From Streptomyces sp. NRRL F-6676 (GTDB lineage: Bacteria; Actinomycetota; Actinomycetes; Streptomycetales; Streptomycetaceae), in the NCBI RefSeq assembly GCF_000725625.1, contig NZ_JOHS01000083.1, positions 1 to 19,140 of the forward strand: a DNA stretch of 19,140 nt, in the 5' to 3' direction. The position numbers and the translations under genes are program-made. Below the pieces are notes generated by a model. It had not been told where the DNA came from and did no database searches. It saw only the letters and a list, made by a program, of their open reading frames with translations. This document shows positions 1-6,245 of the stretch, piece after piece (positions within the stretch are counted from its first letter, which is position 1; every line of letters starts with the position of its first letter).

Positions 1-17
1 CCCACCCCCCGTGCCCC

Positions 18-665
18 CTACCCCCGCAACGCGGCGAGCCGCTCCTCGAAGGGCGTGACCTCCTCGAAGGAGTCACGTCGGGGCACCCGGCGGCCCGCCG
101 ACGCCCCCGACAGCCCAGACGGCCCCGACAGCCCCGCCATGAGCGCGCCCAGCTCCGTCGCCGCCCGCCCGATCCGCGCGTCCAGCCCCTCCGCACCCCA
201 GTCCTCCGAGGCGGCGTAGACCCCGGTGGGGACGACGACCGCCTTCAGGTAGGCGAAGAGCGGCCGCAGCGCGTGCTCCAGCACCAGGGAGTGCCGCGCG
301 GTACCGCCGGTCGCGGCGATCAGCACCGGCTTCCCGGTGAGCGCGTCCTCGTCGGTGACGCTCAGCGCGTCGAAGAACGACTTGAACAGCCCGCTGTACG
401 ACGCCGAGAACACCGGCGTGACGACGATCAGCCCGTCGGCCGCGGCGACCTCGGCGAACGCGTCCGCGAGCGCCGGCGCCGGGAACCCGTTGGTGAAGGT
501 GTGCGCGATCTCCACGGCGAGGTTGCGCAGCTCGATCACCCGGACGTCGGCCGGAGCGGGCTCGGGAGCGGTGGCGGCCGGGGCCGCGACCGCGGCCAGC
601 CGGTCGGCGAGCAGCCGGGTGGACGACGGCACGCTCAGCCCCGCGGAGACGACGACGAGCTTCAT
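18..665 (-). CDS. CE1759-type NADPH-dependent FMN reductase
   Basis: A 215-residue flavodoxin-fold reductase expected to use NAD(P)H to reduce FMN in the cytoplasm and to feed reduced flavin to the luciferase-like monooxygenase just upstream. The N-terminal beta strand leads into GLSVPSSTR (residues 9-17), the phosphate-binding loop of the NADPH-dependent FMN reductase family. PVFSASYSGLFK (84-95) is the second family signature, near the flavin ring. The ATG overlaps the TGA of the upstream gene by four bases (ATGA), so the two are translationally coupled, and an AAGGAAGGGG stretch before it serves as ribosome site. The tail after about residue 185 is Gly/Ser/Arg-rich and looks disordered. 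The pairing matches the family duo named after Corynebacterium CE1758/CE1759. The natural substrate of the pair cannot be read from the sequence. Confidence 0.9.
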   Translation of the reverse strand: MKLVVVSAGLSVPSSTRLLADRLAAVAAPAATAPEPAPADVRVIELRNLAVEIAHTFTNGFPAPALADAFAEVAAADGLIVVTPVFSASYSGLFKSFFDALSVTDEDALTGKPVLIAATGGTARHSLVLEHALRPLFAYLKAVVVPTGVYAASEDWGAEGLDARIGRAATELGALMAGLSGPSGLSGASAGRRVPRRDSFEEVTPFEERLAALRG

Positions 666-1774
666 GCGCGCGCCCCTTCCTTCTTCTGCTGCTCCTGGCC
701 GGCGGCCTTCGCGGCCACCAGCGCCGCGTGGTTCGGCGCGTCCGGCACATCCGCCGGGCGGTCCTTGGCGAACTCCCTGCGCAGCACCGGCACGACCTCC
801 TCGCCGAGCAGGTCGAGCTGCTCGAGGACGGTCTTCAGCGGCAGCCCCGCGTGGTCCATCAGGAACAGCTGGCGCTGGTAGTCGCCGGCGTACTCGCGGA
901 AGCCCAGCGTCTTCTCGATCACCTGCTGCGGCGAGCCCACGGTCAGCGGCGTCTGCTCGGTGAAGTCCTCGAGCGACGGCCCGTGCCCGTACACCGGCGC
1001 GTTGTCGAAGTACGGCCGGAACTCCCGCACCGCGTCCTGGGAGTTCCTCCGCATGAACACCTGACCGCCCAGCCCCACGATCGCCTGCTCGGCGCTCCCG
1101 TGCCCGTAGTGGGCGTACCGGCTCCGGTACAGCTCGACCATCCGCTTGGTGTGGTCGGCGGGCCAGAAGATGTTGTTGTGGAAGAAGCCGTCGCCGTAGT
1201 ACGCGGCCTGCTCGGCGATCTCCGGGGAGCGGATGGAGCCGTGCCAGACGAACGGCGGCACGCCGTCCAGCGGGCGCGGGGTGGAGGTGAAGCCCTGCAA
1301 CGGGGTGCGGAACTTCCCCTCCCAGTCGACGACGTCCTCGCGCCACAGCCGGTGCAGGAGGGCGTAGTTCTCCACCGCGAGGTTGATGCCCTGACGTATG
1401 TCCTGGCCGAACCAGGGATAGACCGGGCCGGTGTTGCCGCGCCCCATCATCAGGTCCACCCGGCCGTCGGCCAGGTGCTGGAGCATCGCGAAGTCCTCGG
1501 CGATCTTCACCGGGTCGTTGGTGGTGATCAGGGTGGTGGAGGTGGAGAGGATCAGCCGCTCGGTGCGGGCCGCGACGTAGCCGAGCATGGTCGTCGGCGA
1601 CGAGGGCACGAAGGGCGGGTTGTGGTGCTCACCGGTCGCGAAGACGTCGAGTCCGACCTCCTCCGCCTTCAGCGCGATGGCGACCATGGCCTTGATGCGC
1701 TCACGCTCGGTCGGCGTGCGCCCCGTGGTCGGGTCGGGCGTGACATCCCCGACGCTGAAAATCCCGAACTGCAT
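662..1774 (-). CDS. CE1758-type luciferase-like flavin monooxygenase
   Basis: A 370-residue LLM-class (bacterial luciferase-like, TIM-barrel) FMN-dependent monooxygenase. It is the first gene of a two-gene operon with the FMN reductase, which would supply reduced FMN. Family features include the N-terminal strand MQFGIFSVGD, GEHHNPPFVPSSP (48-60) on the flavin side of the barrel, and DGRVDLMMGRGN (103-114). The length is normal for the family, and the Lys/Gln/Ala-rich last 25 residues look like a disordered tail. The ATG follows a GGAGGG ribosome site at suitable spacing. Upstream lie a TATAGT -10-like hexamer and an inverted repeat that could bind a repressor. The oxidised substrate is unknown; close relatives are annotated only as oxidoreductases. 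Confidence 0.92.
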   Translation of the reverse strand: MQFGIFSVGDVTPDPTTGRTPTERERIKAMVAIALKAEEVGLDVFATGEHHNPPFVPSSPTTMLGYVAARTERLILSTSTTLITTNDPVKIAEDFAMLQHLADGRVDLMMGRGNTGPVYPWFGQDIRQGINLAVENYALLHRLWREDVVDWEGKFRTPLQGFTSTPRPLDGVPPFVWHGSIRSPEIAEQAAYYGDGFFHNNIFWPADHTKRMVELYRSRYAHYGHGSAEQAIVGLGGQVFMRRNSQDAVREFRPYFDNAPVYGHGPSLEDFTEQTPLTVGSPQQVIEKTLGFREYAGDYQRQLFLMDHAGLPLKTVLEQLDLLGEEVVPVLRREFAKDRPADVPDAPNHAALVAAKAAGQEQQKKEGARA

Positions 1775-1794
1775 GGCCGCTCACCCTCCGGTTT

Positions 1795-1812
1795 GTTGAC
1801 GGTTCAACTATA
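1795..1812 (-). promoter_or_regulatory. Candidate promoter and operator of the LLM/FMN reductase operon
   Basis: On the minus strand TATAGT (1812-1807) matches the TANNNT -10 consensus. The inverted repeat GTTGA-4-TCAAC (1795-1808) overlaps the expected transcription start, about 20 bases before the ribosome site. A repressor of the MarR/TetR size class at this spot would block transcription. No convincing -35 was found and no regulator gene is adjacent, so the call rests on the -10 and the symmetry only. Confidence 0.4.
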
Positions 1813-1983
1813 CCCTGCCAACGATGCCCCCGCCCCGCCTATTCCAACCGCCCCCGCGGGCCCGGCCCACCCCGCGTCCCCCCGAGCCGGGCCACCTATC
1901 CTGACGACCGGGCCCCCAGCCACCCGCCCGCACCCGCACCCCACCGCACCGCCCCCTTCCACCCACACCGCGCAGGAGCACCC

Positions 1984-2748
1984 ATGACCTCCACCGCCTC
2001 CCGCATCGCCGTCGTCACCGGCGCGAGCAGTGGGATCGGTGCCGCGACGGCCCGGCAGCTGGCCGCCGCCGGCTACCGCGTCGTCCTCACCGCCCGCCGC
2101 AAGGACCGCATCGAGGCGCTCGCCGCGGAACTGACCGCGGCCGGCCACTCCGCGACGGCGTACGCGCTGGACGTCACCGACCGCGCGGCGGTGGACGAGT
2201 TCGCCACCGCCTTCCCCACCCTCGGCGTCCTGGTCAACAACGCGGGCGGCGCCCTGGGCGCCGACCCGGTCGCCACCGGCGACCCCGAGGAGTGGCGCCG
2301 GATGTACGAGACGAACGTCCTCGGCACCCTGCACATGACCCAGGCGATGCTCCCCGCGCTCACCGCGAGCGGCGACGGCACGGTGGTCGTCGTCTCCTCC
2401 ACCGCCGGCCACGGCACGTACGAGGGCGGCGCGGGCTACGTCGCCGCCAAGCACGGTGAGCACGTGCTCGCCGAGACGCTGCGCCTGGAGATCGTCGGCA
2501 CCCCGGTCCGGGTGATCGAGGTCGCCCCCGGCATGGTGAAGACCGACGAGTTCGCCCTCACCCGCTTCGCCGGCGACGAGACGAAGGCGGCGAAGGTCTA
2601 CGAGGGCGTCGCCGAACCCCTCACCGCCGACGACGTCGCCGACACGATCACCTGGGCCGTCACCCGCCCCTCCCACGTCAACATCGACCTCCTGGTGGTC
2701 CGCCCCCGCGCCCAGGCCTCCAACACGAAGGTCCACCGCGAACGGTGA
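1984..2748 (+). CDS. Short-chain dehydrogenase/reductase, YdfG-like
   Basis: A 254-residue classical SDR with a Rossmann fold, expected to oxidise or reduce an alcohol/carbonyl with NAD(P). The cofactor loop TGASSGIG is at 12-19 and NNAG at 85-88. The catalytic tetrad is N111, S139, Y152 and K156 (YVAAK). Arg38-Arg39 after the second beta strand suggests preference for NADP(H). The C-terminal stretch ending in NIDLLVVRPRAQ resembles the YdfG group (3-hydroxy acid and serine dehydrogenases), so a small hydroxy acid is a reasonable but unproven substrate. ATG 1984 is preceded by AGGAG at good spacing. The gene is divergent from the monooxygenase operon across 209 bp, so a shared regulator is possible. 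Nothing is truncated. Confidence 0.93.
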   Translation: MTSTASRIAVVTGASSGIGAATARQLAAAGYRVVLTARRKDRIEALAAELTAAGHSATAYALDVTDRAAVDEFATAFPTLGVLVNNAGGALGADPVATGDPEEWRRMYETNVLGTLHMTQAMLPALTASGDGTVVVVSSTAGHGTYEGGAGYVAAKHGEHVLAETLRLEIVGTPVRVIEVAPGMVKTDEFALTRFAGDETKAAKVYEGVAEPLTADDVADTITWAVTRPSHVNIDLLVVRPRAQASNTKVHRER

Positions 2749-2752
2749 CGCC

Positions 2753-2766
2753 GAGCGGCGCCGCTC
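2753..2766. terminator. Palindrome after the SDR gene, possible weak terminator
   Basis: GAGCGGCGCCGCTC is a perfect 14-base palindrome four bases after the SDR stop codon. As RNA it could fold to five pairs with a GCGC loop, extended imperfectly by GTGA/TCAC outside. No U tract follows. Its position suits transcript termination, but the same sequence could be a protein-binding palindrome. Confidence 0.35.
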
Positions 2767-2849
2767 ACTCACAGGGATGAACCTCACCGATCACCGGAGC
2801 GACGCTCGAACCACCGACCTAGGCTCGCGCCACAACCTCGAACGAAGAC

Positions 2850-2886
2850 GGCCCTCGGGCCGGGGCTGCATCCCGGACCGAGGGCC
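2850..2886 (+). promoter_or_regulatory. Strong hairpin in the leader of the homing endonuclease gene
   Basis: GGCCCTCGG (2850-2858) pairs with CCGAGGGCC (2878-2886). After one G-A mismatch, CCGGG (2860-2864) pairs with CCCGG (2872-2876) around a 7-base GCTGCAT loop, giving 14 pairs in total. It ends 10 bases before the ribosome site of the LAGLIDADG gene. No U tract follows, so a standard intrinsic terminator is not clear. It could insulate the gene from SDR read-through, protect the mRNA, or limit endonuclease expression. A TAGGCT hexamer at 2820-2825 could be a -10 that places the hairpin in the 5' leader. Confidence 0.55.
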
Positions 2887-2896
2887 CGACCGCCAA

Positions 2897-2910
2897 GGAA
2901 GTGGGCTTCC
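2897..2910 (+). promoter_or_regulatory. Ribosome site within a small hairpin, decides the start at 2913
   Basis: GGAAG (2897-2901) is the only purine-rich site near the start of the LAGLIDADG gene. It can pair with CTTCC (2906-2910) around a TGGG loop, which would mask the ribosome site. GTG 2901 overlaps the site itself, so GTG 2913, about 11 bases downstream, is the more plausible start. Masking would give low translation, which fits a DNA endonuclease, but this is inferred from pairing alone. Confidence 0.4.
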
Positions 2911-2912
2911 CT

Positions 2913-3785
2913 GTGGCCGAACGCGAGCCTAACGCGCACCAATTCACCCTCGACGACGCCCTCGGCGTCGACACGACGGGTTTCATGGACCTCACGGTCC
3001 CCGAGTACGCCTACATGTTCGGCTTCTTGCAGGCGGACGGGCATGTGCATCAGGGCATGGGACAGAAGGGCCGCCTGACGGTGGAAGTGAACGTGCGGGA
3101 CATCGACATCCTGCGCGCCTTCCAGAAGCTGACCCCGTACAACAGCAGCATCAGGGAGCGGATCCGGTCGACGAACTTCGCCGCGACGCATCACTCGGCC
3201 ACCTGGAGCCTGTACTCCCTAGAAGCCAGGACCCGGATCAACGAACTCGGCATGCCCTACGGCCGTAAGTCCCTCACCATCGCGCCGCCCGGCCCGGGCT
3301 TCGCGGTCCCCGACTACCTGCGGGGGCTGCTCGACGCCGACGGGTCCGTCGGTATCACCGGGCAGGGCTACCCCTTTGTCAGCCTCACCACGGCCAGCGC
3401 CGCCATCGGCTCGTACTTCTGTTTCGCCGCGGGCAAGATCAGCGGTGCCGAGCGCTCACTCAAGCGCAACGCCCGGGACGCCGTTTTCAACATCCTCTAC
3501 GTCAAGGAAGCGGCACAGGCGCTCGGTGCCCATCTCTACTATCCGGGTTGCCTGGCCCTGGAAAGGAAAAGGGCTGCGGCCGACTCGCTGGCCGCCTGGG
3601 TTCGTCCCGTCGACATGAGGATCGCCCCCGACCGCCGCCGCTGGACTGCGCGGGAGGACCGCGTTCTGCTGCGGCTGAACGACGATGCCGCCTCGGCCAG
3701 GGAACTCGATCGCACCGAGAAGAGCTGCTACATCCGCCTCTGGCGACTGCGCACGGGCAAGGTCCCGATGCCGAGCGACAAGTGA
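2913..3785 (+). CDS. Free-standing two-motif LAGLIDADG homing endonuclease with C-terminal Myb/SANT-like domain
   Basis: A 290-residue protein with two LAGLIDADG helices: YMFGFLQADGHV (34-45, catalytic acid D42) and YLRGLLDADGSV (135-146, D143). Two motifs about 100 residues apart are typical of a single-chain enzyme that recognises a long asymmetric DNA site and makes a double-strand break. Residues about 242-283 (W244, W277, repeated Arg and Leu) resemble a Myb/SANT or HTH DNA-binding module. There are no intein splicing motifs: no N-terminal Cys/Ser block and no C-terminal His-Asn. No host exon or intron is visible around it. Both acidic residues are intact and the frame is open, so it may be active. 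It is convergent with rtcB, which contains an anomalous recoded patch. GTG 2901 is an alternative start but overlaps the ribosome site. LAGLIDADG-fold transcription factors exist, so a regulator without nuclease activity is the main alternative. Confidence 0.85.
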   Translation: MAEREPNAHQFTLDDALGVDTTGFMDLTVPEYAYMFGFLQADGHVHQGMGQKGRLTVEVNVRDIDILRAFQKLTPYNSSIRERIRSTNFAATHHSATWSLYSLEARTRINELGMPYGRKSLTIAPPGPGFAVPDYLRGLLDADGSVGITGQGYPFVSLTTASAAIGSYFCFAAGKISGAERSLKRNARDAVFNILYVKEAAQALGAHLYYPGCLALERKRAAADSLAAWVRPVDMRIAPDRRRWTAREDRVLLRLNDDAASARELDRTEKSCYIRLWRLRTGKVPMPSDK

Positions 3786-3789
3786 CCGC

Positions 3790-3820
3790 GTGAGCGGGTC
3801 CCCGCCGGGGACCCGCTCAC
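3790..3820. terminator. Bidirectional terminator between the endonuclease gene and rtcB
   Basis: GTGAGCGGGTCCCC (3790-3803) and GGGGACCCGCTCAC (3807-3820) form a perfect 14-bp stem with a three-base loop. It begins four bases after the endonuclease stop and ends just before the rtcB stop. A perfect stem at the meeting point of two convergent genes is the usual design for a shared terminator in high-GC actinobacteria, which often lack a U tract. Confidence 0.88.
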
Positions 3821-3821
3821 C

Positions 3822-5015
3822 TCAGCCCTTCACACAGACGAACTGCTTCAGCTTGGCCACGACCTCCACCAGGTCGCTCTGCTGAGCCATCACCTGGTCG
3901 ATGTTCTTGTAGGCCCCGGGGATCTCGTCGAGCACGCCGGAGTCCTTGCGGCACTCCACTCCGCGTGTCTGCTCCTCCAGGTCCCGGACAGTGAACCGGC
4001 GCTTCGCCGCGTTGCGGCTCATGCGCCGGCCCGCTCCGTGCGACGCCGAATTGAACGCCGCCTCGTTTCCGAGGCCCTTCACGATGTACGAACTGGTGCC
4101 CATCGATCCCGGAATGATCCCGTACTCGCCGGAGCCCGCCCGGATCGCGCCCTTACGGGTGACCAACAGGTCCATGCCCTCGTAGCGCTCCTCCGCCACG
4201 TAGTTGTGGTGGCAGGAGATCTCCGGCTCGAAGGTGGGCCGCGCCTTCTTGAATTCCTTGCGGACGGCTTCCTTCAGCAGCGCCATCATGATCGTCCGGT
4301 TGTACCTGGCGTACTCCTGGGCCCAGTAGAGGTCGTTGCGGTACGCGGCCATCTGCGGGGTGTCCGACACGAAGACCGCGAGGTCGCGGTCGACCAGGCC
4401 CTGATTGTGCGGAAGCTTCTGGGCCACGCCGATGTGGTGTTCCGCCAACTCCTTGCCGATGTTCCGGGAACCGGAGTGCAGCATCAGCCATACAGAATTT
4501 GCCTGATCAAGACATATCTCAATCATATGATTTCCCGATCCGAGCGTTCCCATCTGCTTCGTGGCACGTTCCTGACGGAACTTGACCGCCTCCGCGACAC
4601 CCCCGAACCGCCCCCAGAACCCCTCCCACCCCGCCGTCGCCAGGCCGTGGAAGCGGCCGGGGTCGATCGGGTCGTCGTGCATGCCGCGGCCGACCGGGAT
4701 GGACTGTTCGATCTTGGAGCGGAGGCGGGAGAGGTCGCCGGGGAGGTCGTTGGCCGTCAGGGACGTCTTCACCGCCGACATGCCGCAGCCGATGTCCACG
4801 CCCACCGCCGCCGGGCAGACCGCCCCCTGCATCGCGATGACCGAGCCGACCGTCGCACCCTTGCCGTAGTGGACGTCCGGCATGACGGCCAGGCCCTTGA
4901 TCCACGGCAGCGTCGAGACGTTGCGCAGCTGCTGCATCGCCACGTCCTCGACCCCCGCAGGGTCGGTCCACATTCGGATCGGGACCTTCGCGCCCGGTAC
5001 CTCCACGTACGACAT
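3822..5015 (-). CDS. rtcB: RNA-splicing ligase RtcB
   Basis: A 397-residue RtcB ligase, which joins RNA 2',3'-cyclic phosphate or 3'-phosphate ends to 5'-OH ends using GTP and Mn2+ in RNA repair. Active-site elements in order are DVHYGKG (47-53), GVDIGCG (72-78, metal ligands D74 and C77), GSGNH (159-163, N162 and H163), LHSGSR (179-184), SCHHN (267-271) and SHGAGR (325-330), whose H326 is the guanylated His. The family motif usually reads GNHF; here it is GNHM. ATG 5015 is preceded by GGGGA. The frame stays open about 490 bp further upstream, but that extension has no RtcB character. Codons for residues 156-175 are A/T-ending, unlike the rest of the gene (see the separate entry). There is no archease or RtcR-type regulator beside it. 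Confidence 0.95.
   Translation of the reverse strand: MSYVEVPGAKVPIRMWTDPAGVEDVAMQQLRNVSTLPWIKGLAVMPDVHYGKGATVGSVIAMQGAVCPAAVGVDIGCGMSAVKTSLTANDLPGDLSRLRSKIEQSIPVGRGMHDDPIDPGRFHGLATAGWEGFWGRFGGVAEAVKFRQERATKQMGTLGSGNHMIEICLDQANSVWLMLHSGSRNIGKELAEHHIGVAQKLPHNQGLVDRDLAVFVSDTPQMAAYRNDLYWAQEYARYNRTIMMALLKEAVRKEFKKARPTFEPEISCHHNYVAEERYEGMDLLVTRKGAIRAGSGEYGIIPGSMGTSSYIVKGLGNEAAFNSASHGAGRRMSRNAAKRRFTVRDLEEQTRGVECRKDSGVLDEIPGAYKNIDQVMAQQSDLVEVVAKLKQFVCVKG
4491..4550 (-). other. rtcB: Recoded low-GC patch inside the rtcB active-site region
   Basis: These 60 bases encode rtcB residues 156-175, including the metal-binding GSGNH. By my count the first 50 bases (4491-4540) are about 36% G+C, in a gene whose other codons nearly all end in G or C. 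Fourteen of the twenty codons end in A or T, including ATA, CTT, GTA, TCT and TGT, which Streptomyces rarely uses. The frame and the key residues are kept. The patch contains the palindrome ATCATATGAT (4522-4531). Flanking codons return quickly to normal use. This looks like selection on, or replacement of, the DNA sequence rather than the protein. See findings for a homing hypothesis. Confidence 0.85.
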
Positions 5016-5232
5016 GCCGTCCCCATTCCCCGTAAACACAACAGAAGCCGCAAAGCGCAAAAACCGTCGCCAAGGTCGTCGTACCGGACAACGGACCGGC
5101 ATCCACGGCAGCGCGTGCGATAGACATTGTCCCCAGGGGCACCTACCGCGCGGCAACCGAATAACCGCAGGGCACGCCCCGCCCCCGCCCGCCGGACCCG
5201 GCCCGGGGAACCCGACGAGAGGAGCCTGAACC

Positions 5233-6111
5233 GTGCAGCGGAAGGCGTACGTCCCGGCCGCCGTCGCGCTCCTCGCGGCGCTCCTCGCCGCGTGCACCGG
5301 CGGCTCCGGCGACGGCTCGGCCCAGGACGACAAGGCCGGCGGCTCCGCCACCTCCACCCCGGTCGCCCAGCCCGGCAGGTACAGCACCCTCTCCGACGCC
5401 TGCACCGCGCCCGACCACGACCAGCTCGAGACGCTGCTGCCCGGCCTGAAGCAGCTGACGGACGAGGAGCAGCGCGAGAAGGCGTACGACGGCACCGCGA
5501 CCCTCACCTACGACAACGACCGCCGCTCCGGCTGCCGTTGGAAGGCGGAGTCGGACTCCGCCTCGGACCAGCTGTACATCGACTTCGAGCGGGTCGTGTC
5601 GTACGACTCCTCGGTCAGCGACGACGACAGCGCGGCGCGGGTGTTCGGCGAGAAGGAGGACGCGGCGGACATCCCGGAGGGCGGTGCCTCCACCTCCGTC
5701 ACCCCGTCCCGCACGGCGTCTCCCTCGCACTCGAAGGACTCGAAGGGGACGAAGAGCTCGAAGGGGACGGAGGGGACGGAGGGCAAGGGCTCGAAGGGCG
5801 CCTCCGCCGAGGACTCCGCGTCCGGCGGCGCGGACTCCTCCGGAGGCTCCTCCTCCGACCCTGCCGCCTCCGCCTCCGCCACCGTCCAGCCGCGCGCGCT
5901 CGACGGTCTGGGCGACGAGGCCTTCCTGGACGACGAGCTGAGCCCCACCCAGCAGCGCACGGTGACTGTGGTGTTCCGCACGTCCAACGTGCTCGTGACG
6001 GTCCAGTACGAGGAGCAGCCGACGCGTACCGGCACGGTCGCGGGCAGCGCGGAAATGCAGGACAGGGCCCAGATTCTGGCGCGGCAACTGGCCGACTCCT
6101 TCGAGGGTTAG
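5233..6111 (+). CDS. DUF3558-type lipoprotein, first of a tandem pair
   Basis: A 292-residue secreted lipoprotein. The signal peptide ends in lipobox LAAC with the lipidated Cys at 21, so it is anchored on the outer face of the membrane. A folded region around C57 and C101, a likely disulfide, is followed by a Ser/Lys/Gly/Glu-rich low-complexity segment (about 165-215). A second folded part (about 218-292) is rich in beta strands. The Cys spacing and overall plan match DUF3558, a family of unknown function common in actinobacteria, and the next gene. The low-complexity segment splits the domain, which is unusual and makes the protein longer than simple members. The GTG start has a GAGGAG ribosome site. 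The next lipoprotein gene is 134 bp downstream on the same strand. Confidence 0.85.
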   Translation: MQRKAYVPAAVALLAALLAACTGGSGDGSAQDDKAGGSATSTPVAQPGRYSTLSDACTAPDHDQLETLLPGLKQLTDEEQREKAYDGTATLTYDNDRRSGCRWKAESDSASDQLYIDFERVVSYDSSVSDDDSAARVFGEKEDAADIPEGGASTSVTPSRTASPSHSKDSKGTKSSKGTEGTEGKGSKGASAEDSASGGADSSGGSSSDPAASASATVQPRALDGLGDEAFLDDELSPTQQRTVTVVFRTSNVLVTVQYEEQPTRTGTVAGSAEMQDRAQILARQLADSFEG

Positions 6112-6131
6112 CGGCCCCGCGGCGGTCGTCG

Positions 6132-6152
6132 GGGTGCGGGCAGCGCGCACCC
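6132..6152 (+). terminator. Hairpin between the two lipoprotein genes
   Basis: GGGTGCG (6132-6138) pairs with CGCACCC (6146-6152) around a 7-base loop, 20 bases after the stop of the first lipoprotein gene. No U tract follows. It could be a partial terminator ahead of a new promoter for the second gene. Confidence 0.4.
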
Positions 6153-6157
6153 GAACC

Positions 6158-6186
6158 GGAACCGCGGGCTGTTCCCACCGCGTACC
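6158..6186 (+). promoter_or_regulatory. Possible ECF-sigma promoter for the second lipoprotein gene
   Basis: GGAACC (6158-6163) is followed after 17 bases by CGTACC (6181-6186). A GGAAC -35 element is typical of ECF sigma factors that act on cell-envelope genes. The -10 match is weak, and such a short pattern arises easily by chance in this base composition. Confidence 0.25.
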
Positions 6187-6245
6187 GTGGCCCCTCGGAC
6201 CCGTCCGACCGCACGAAGCACAAAAGCGTCATGAGTGAAGGAACC

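Noticed and set aside
728..1987. Long plus-strand frame opposite the monooxygenase
   Set aside because: Shadow frame created by high-GC codon bias; Arg/Val/Leu/Gly-rich composition with no domain pattern, while the opposite strand encodes a clear LLM protein.
2785..2835. tRNA-like TTCGAGC loop on the minus strand after the SDR gene
   Set aside because: The stem around the loop does not pair, and no acceptor stem or anticodon arm fits; homing-type insertions near tRNAs made it worth a look.
4491..4550. Frameshift or sequencing error in the low-GC part of rtcB
   Set aside because: The reading frame continues across it and the GSGNH motif and downstream RtcB motifs are intact, so the anomaly is in codon choice.
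5016..5507. In-frame upstream extension of rtcB
   Set aside because: The extension has no RtcB similarity and overlaps the divergent lipoprotein gene; ATG 5015 with its own ribosome site gives the family N-terminus.
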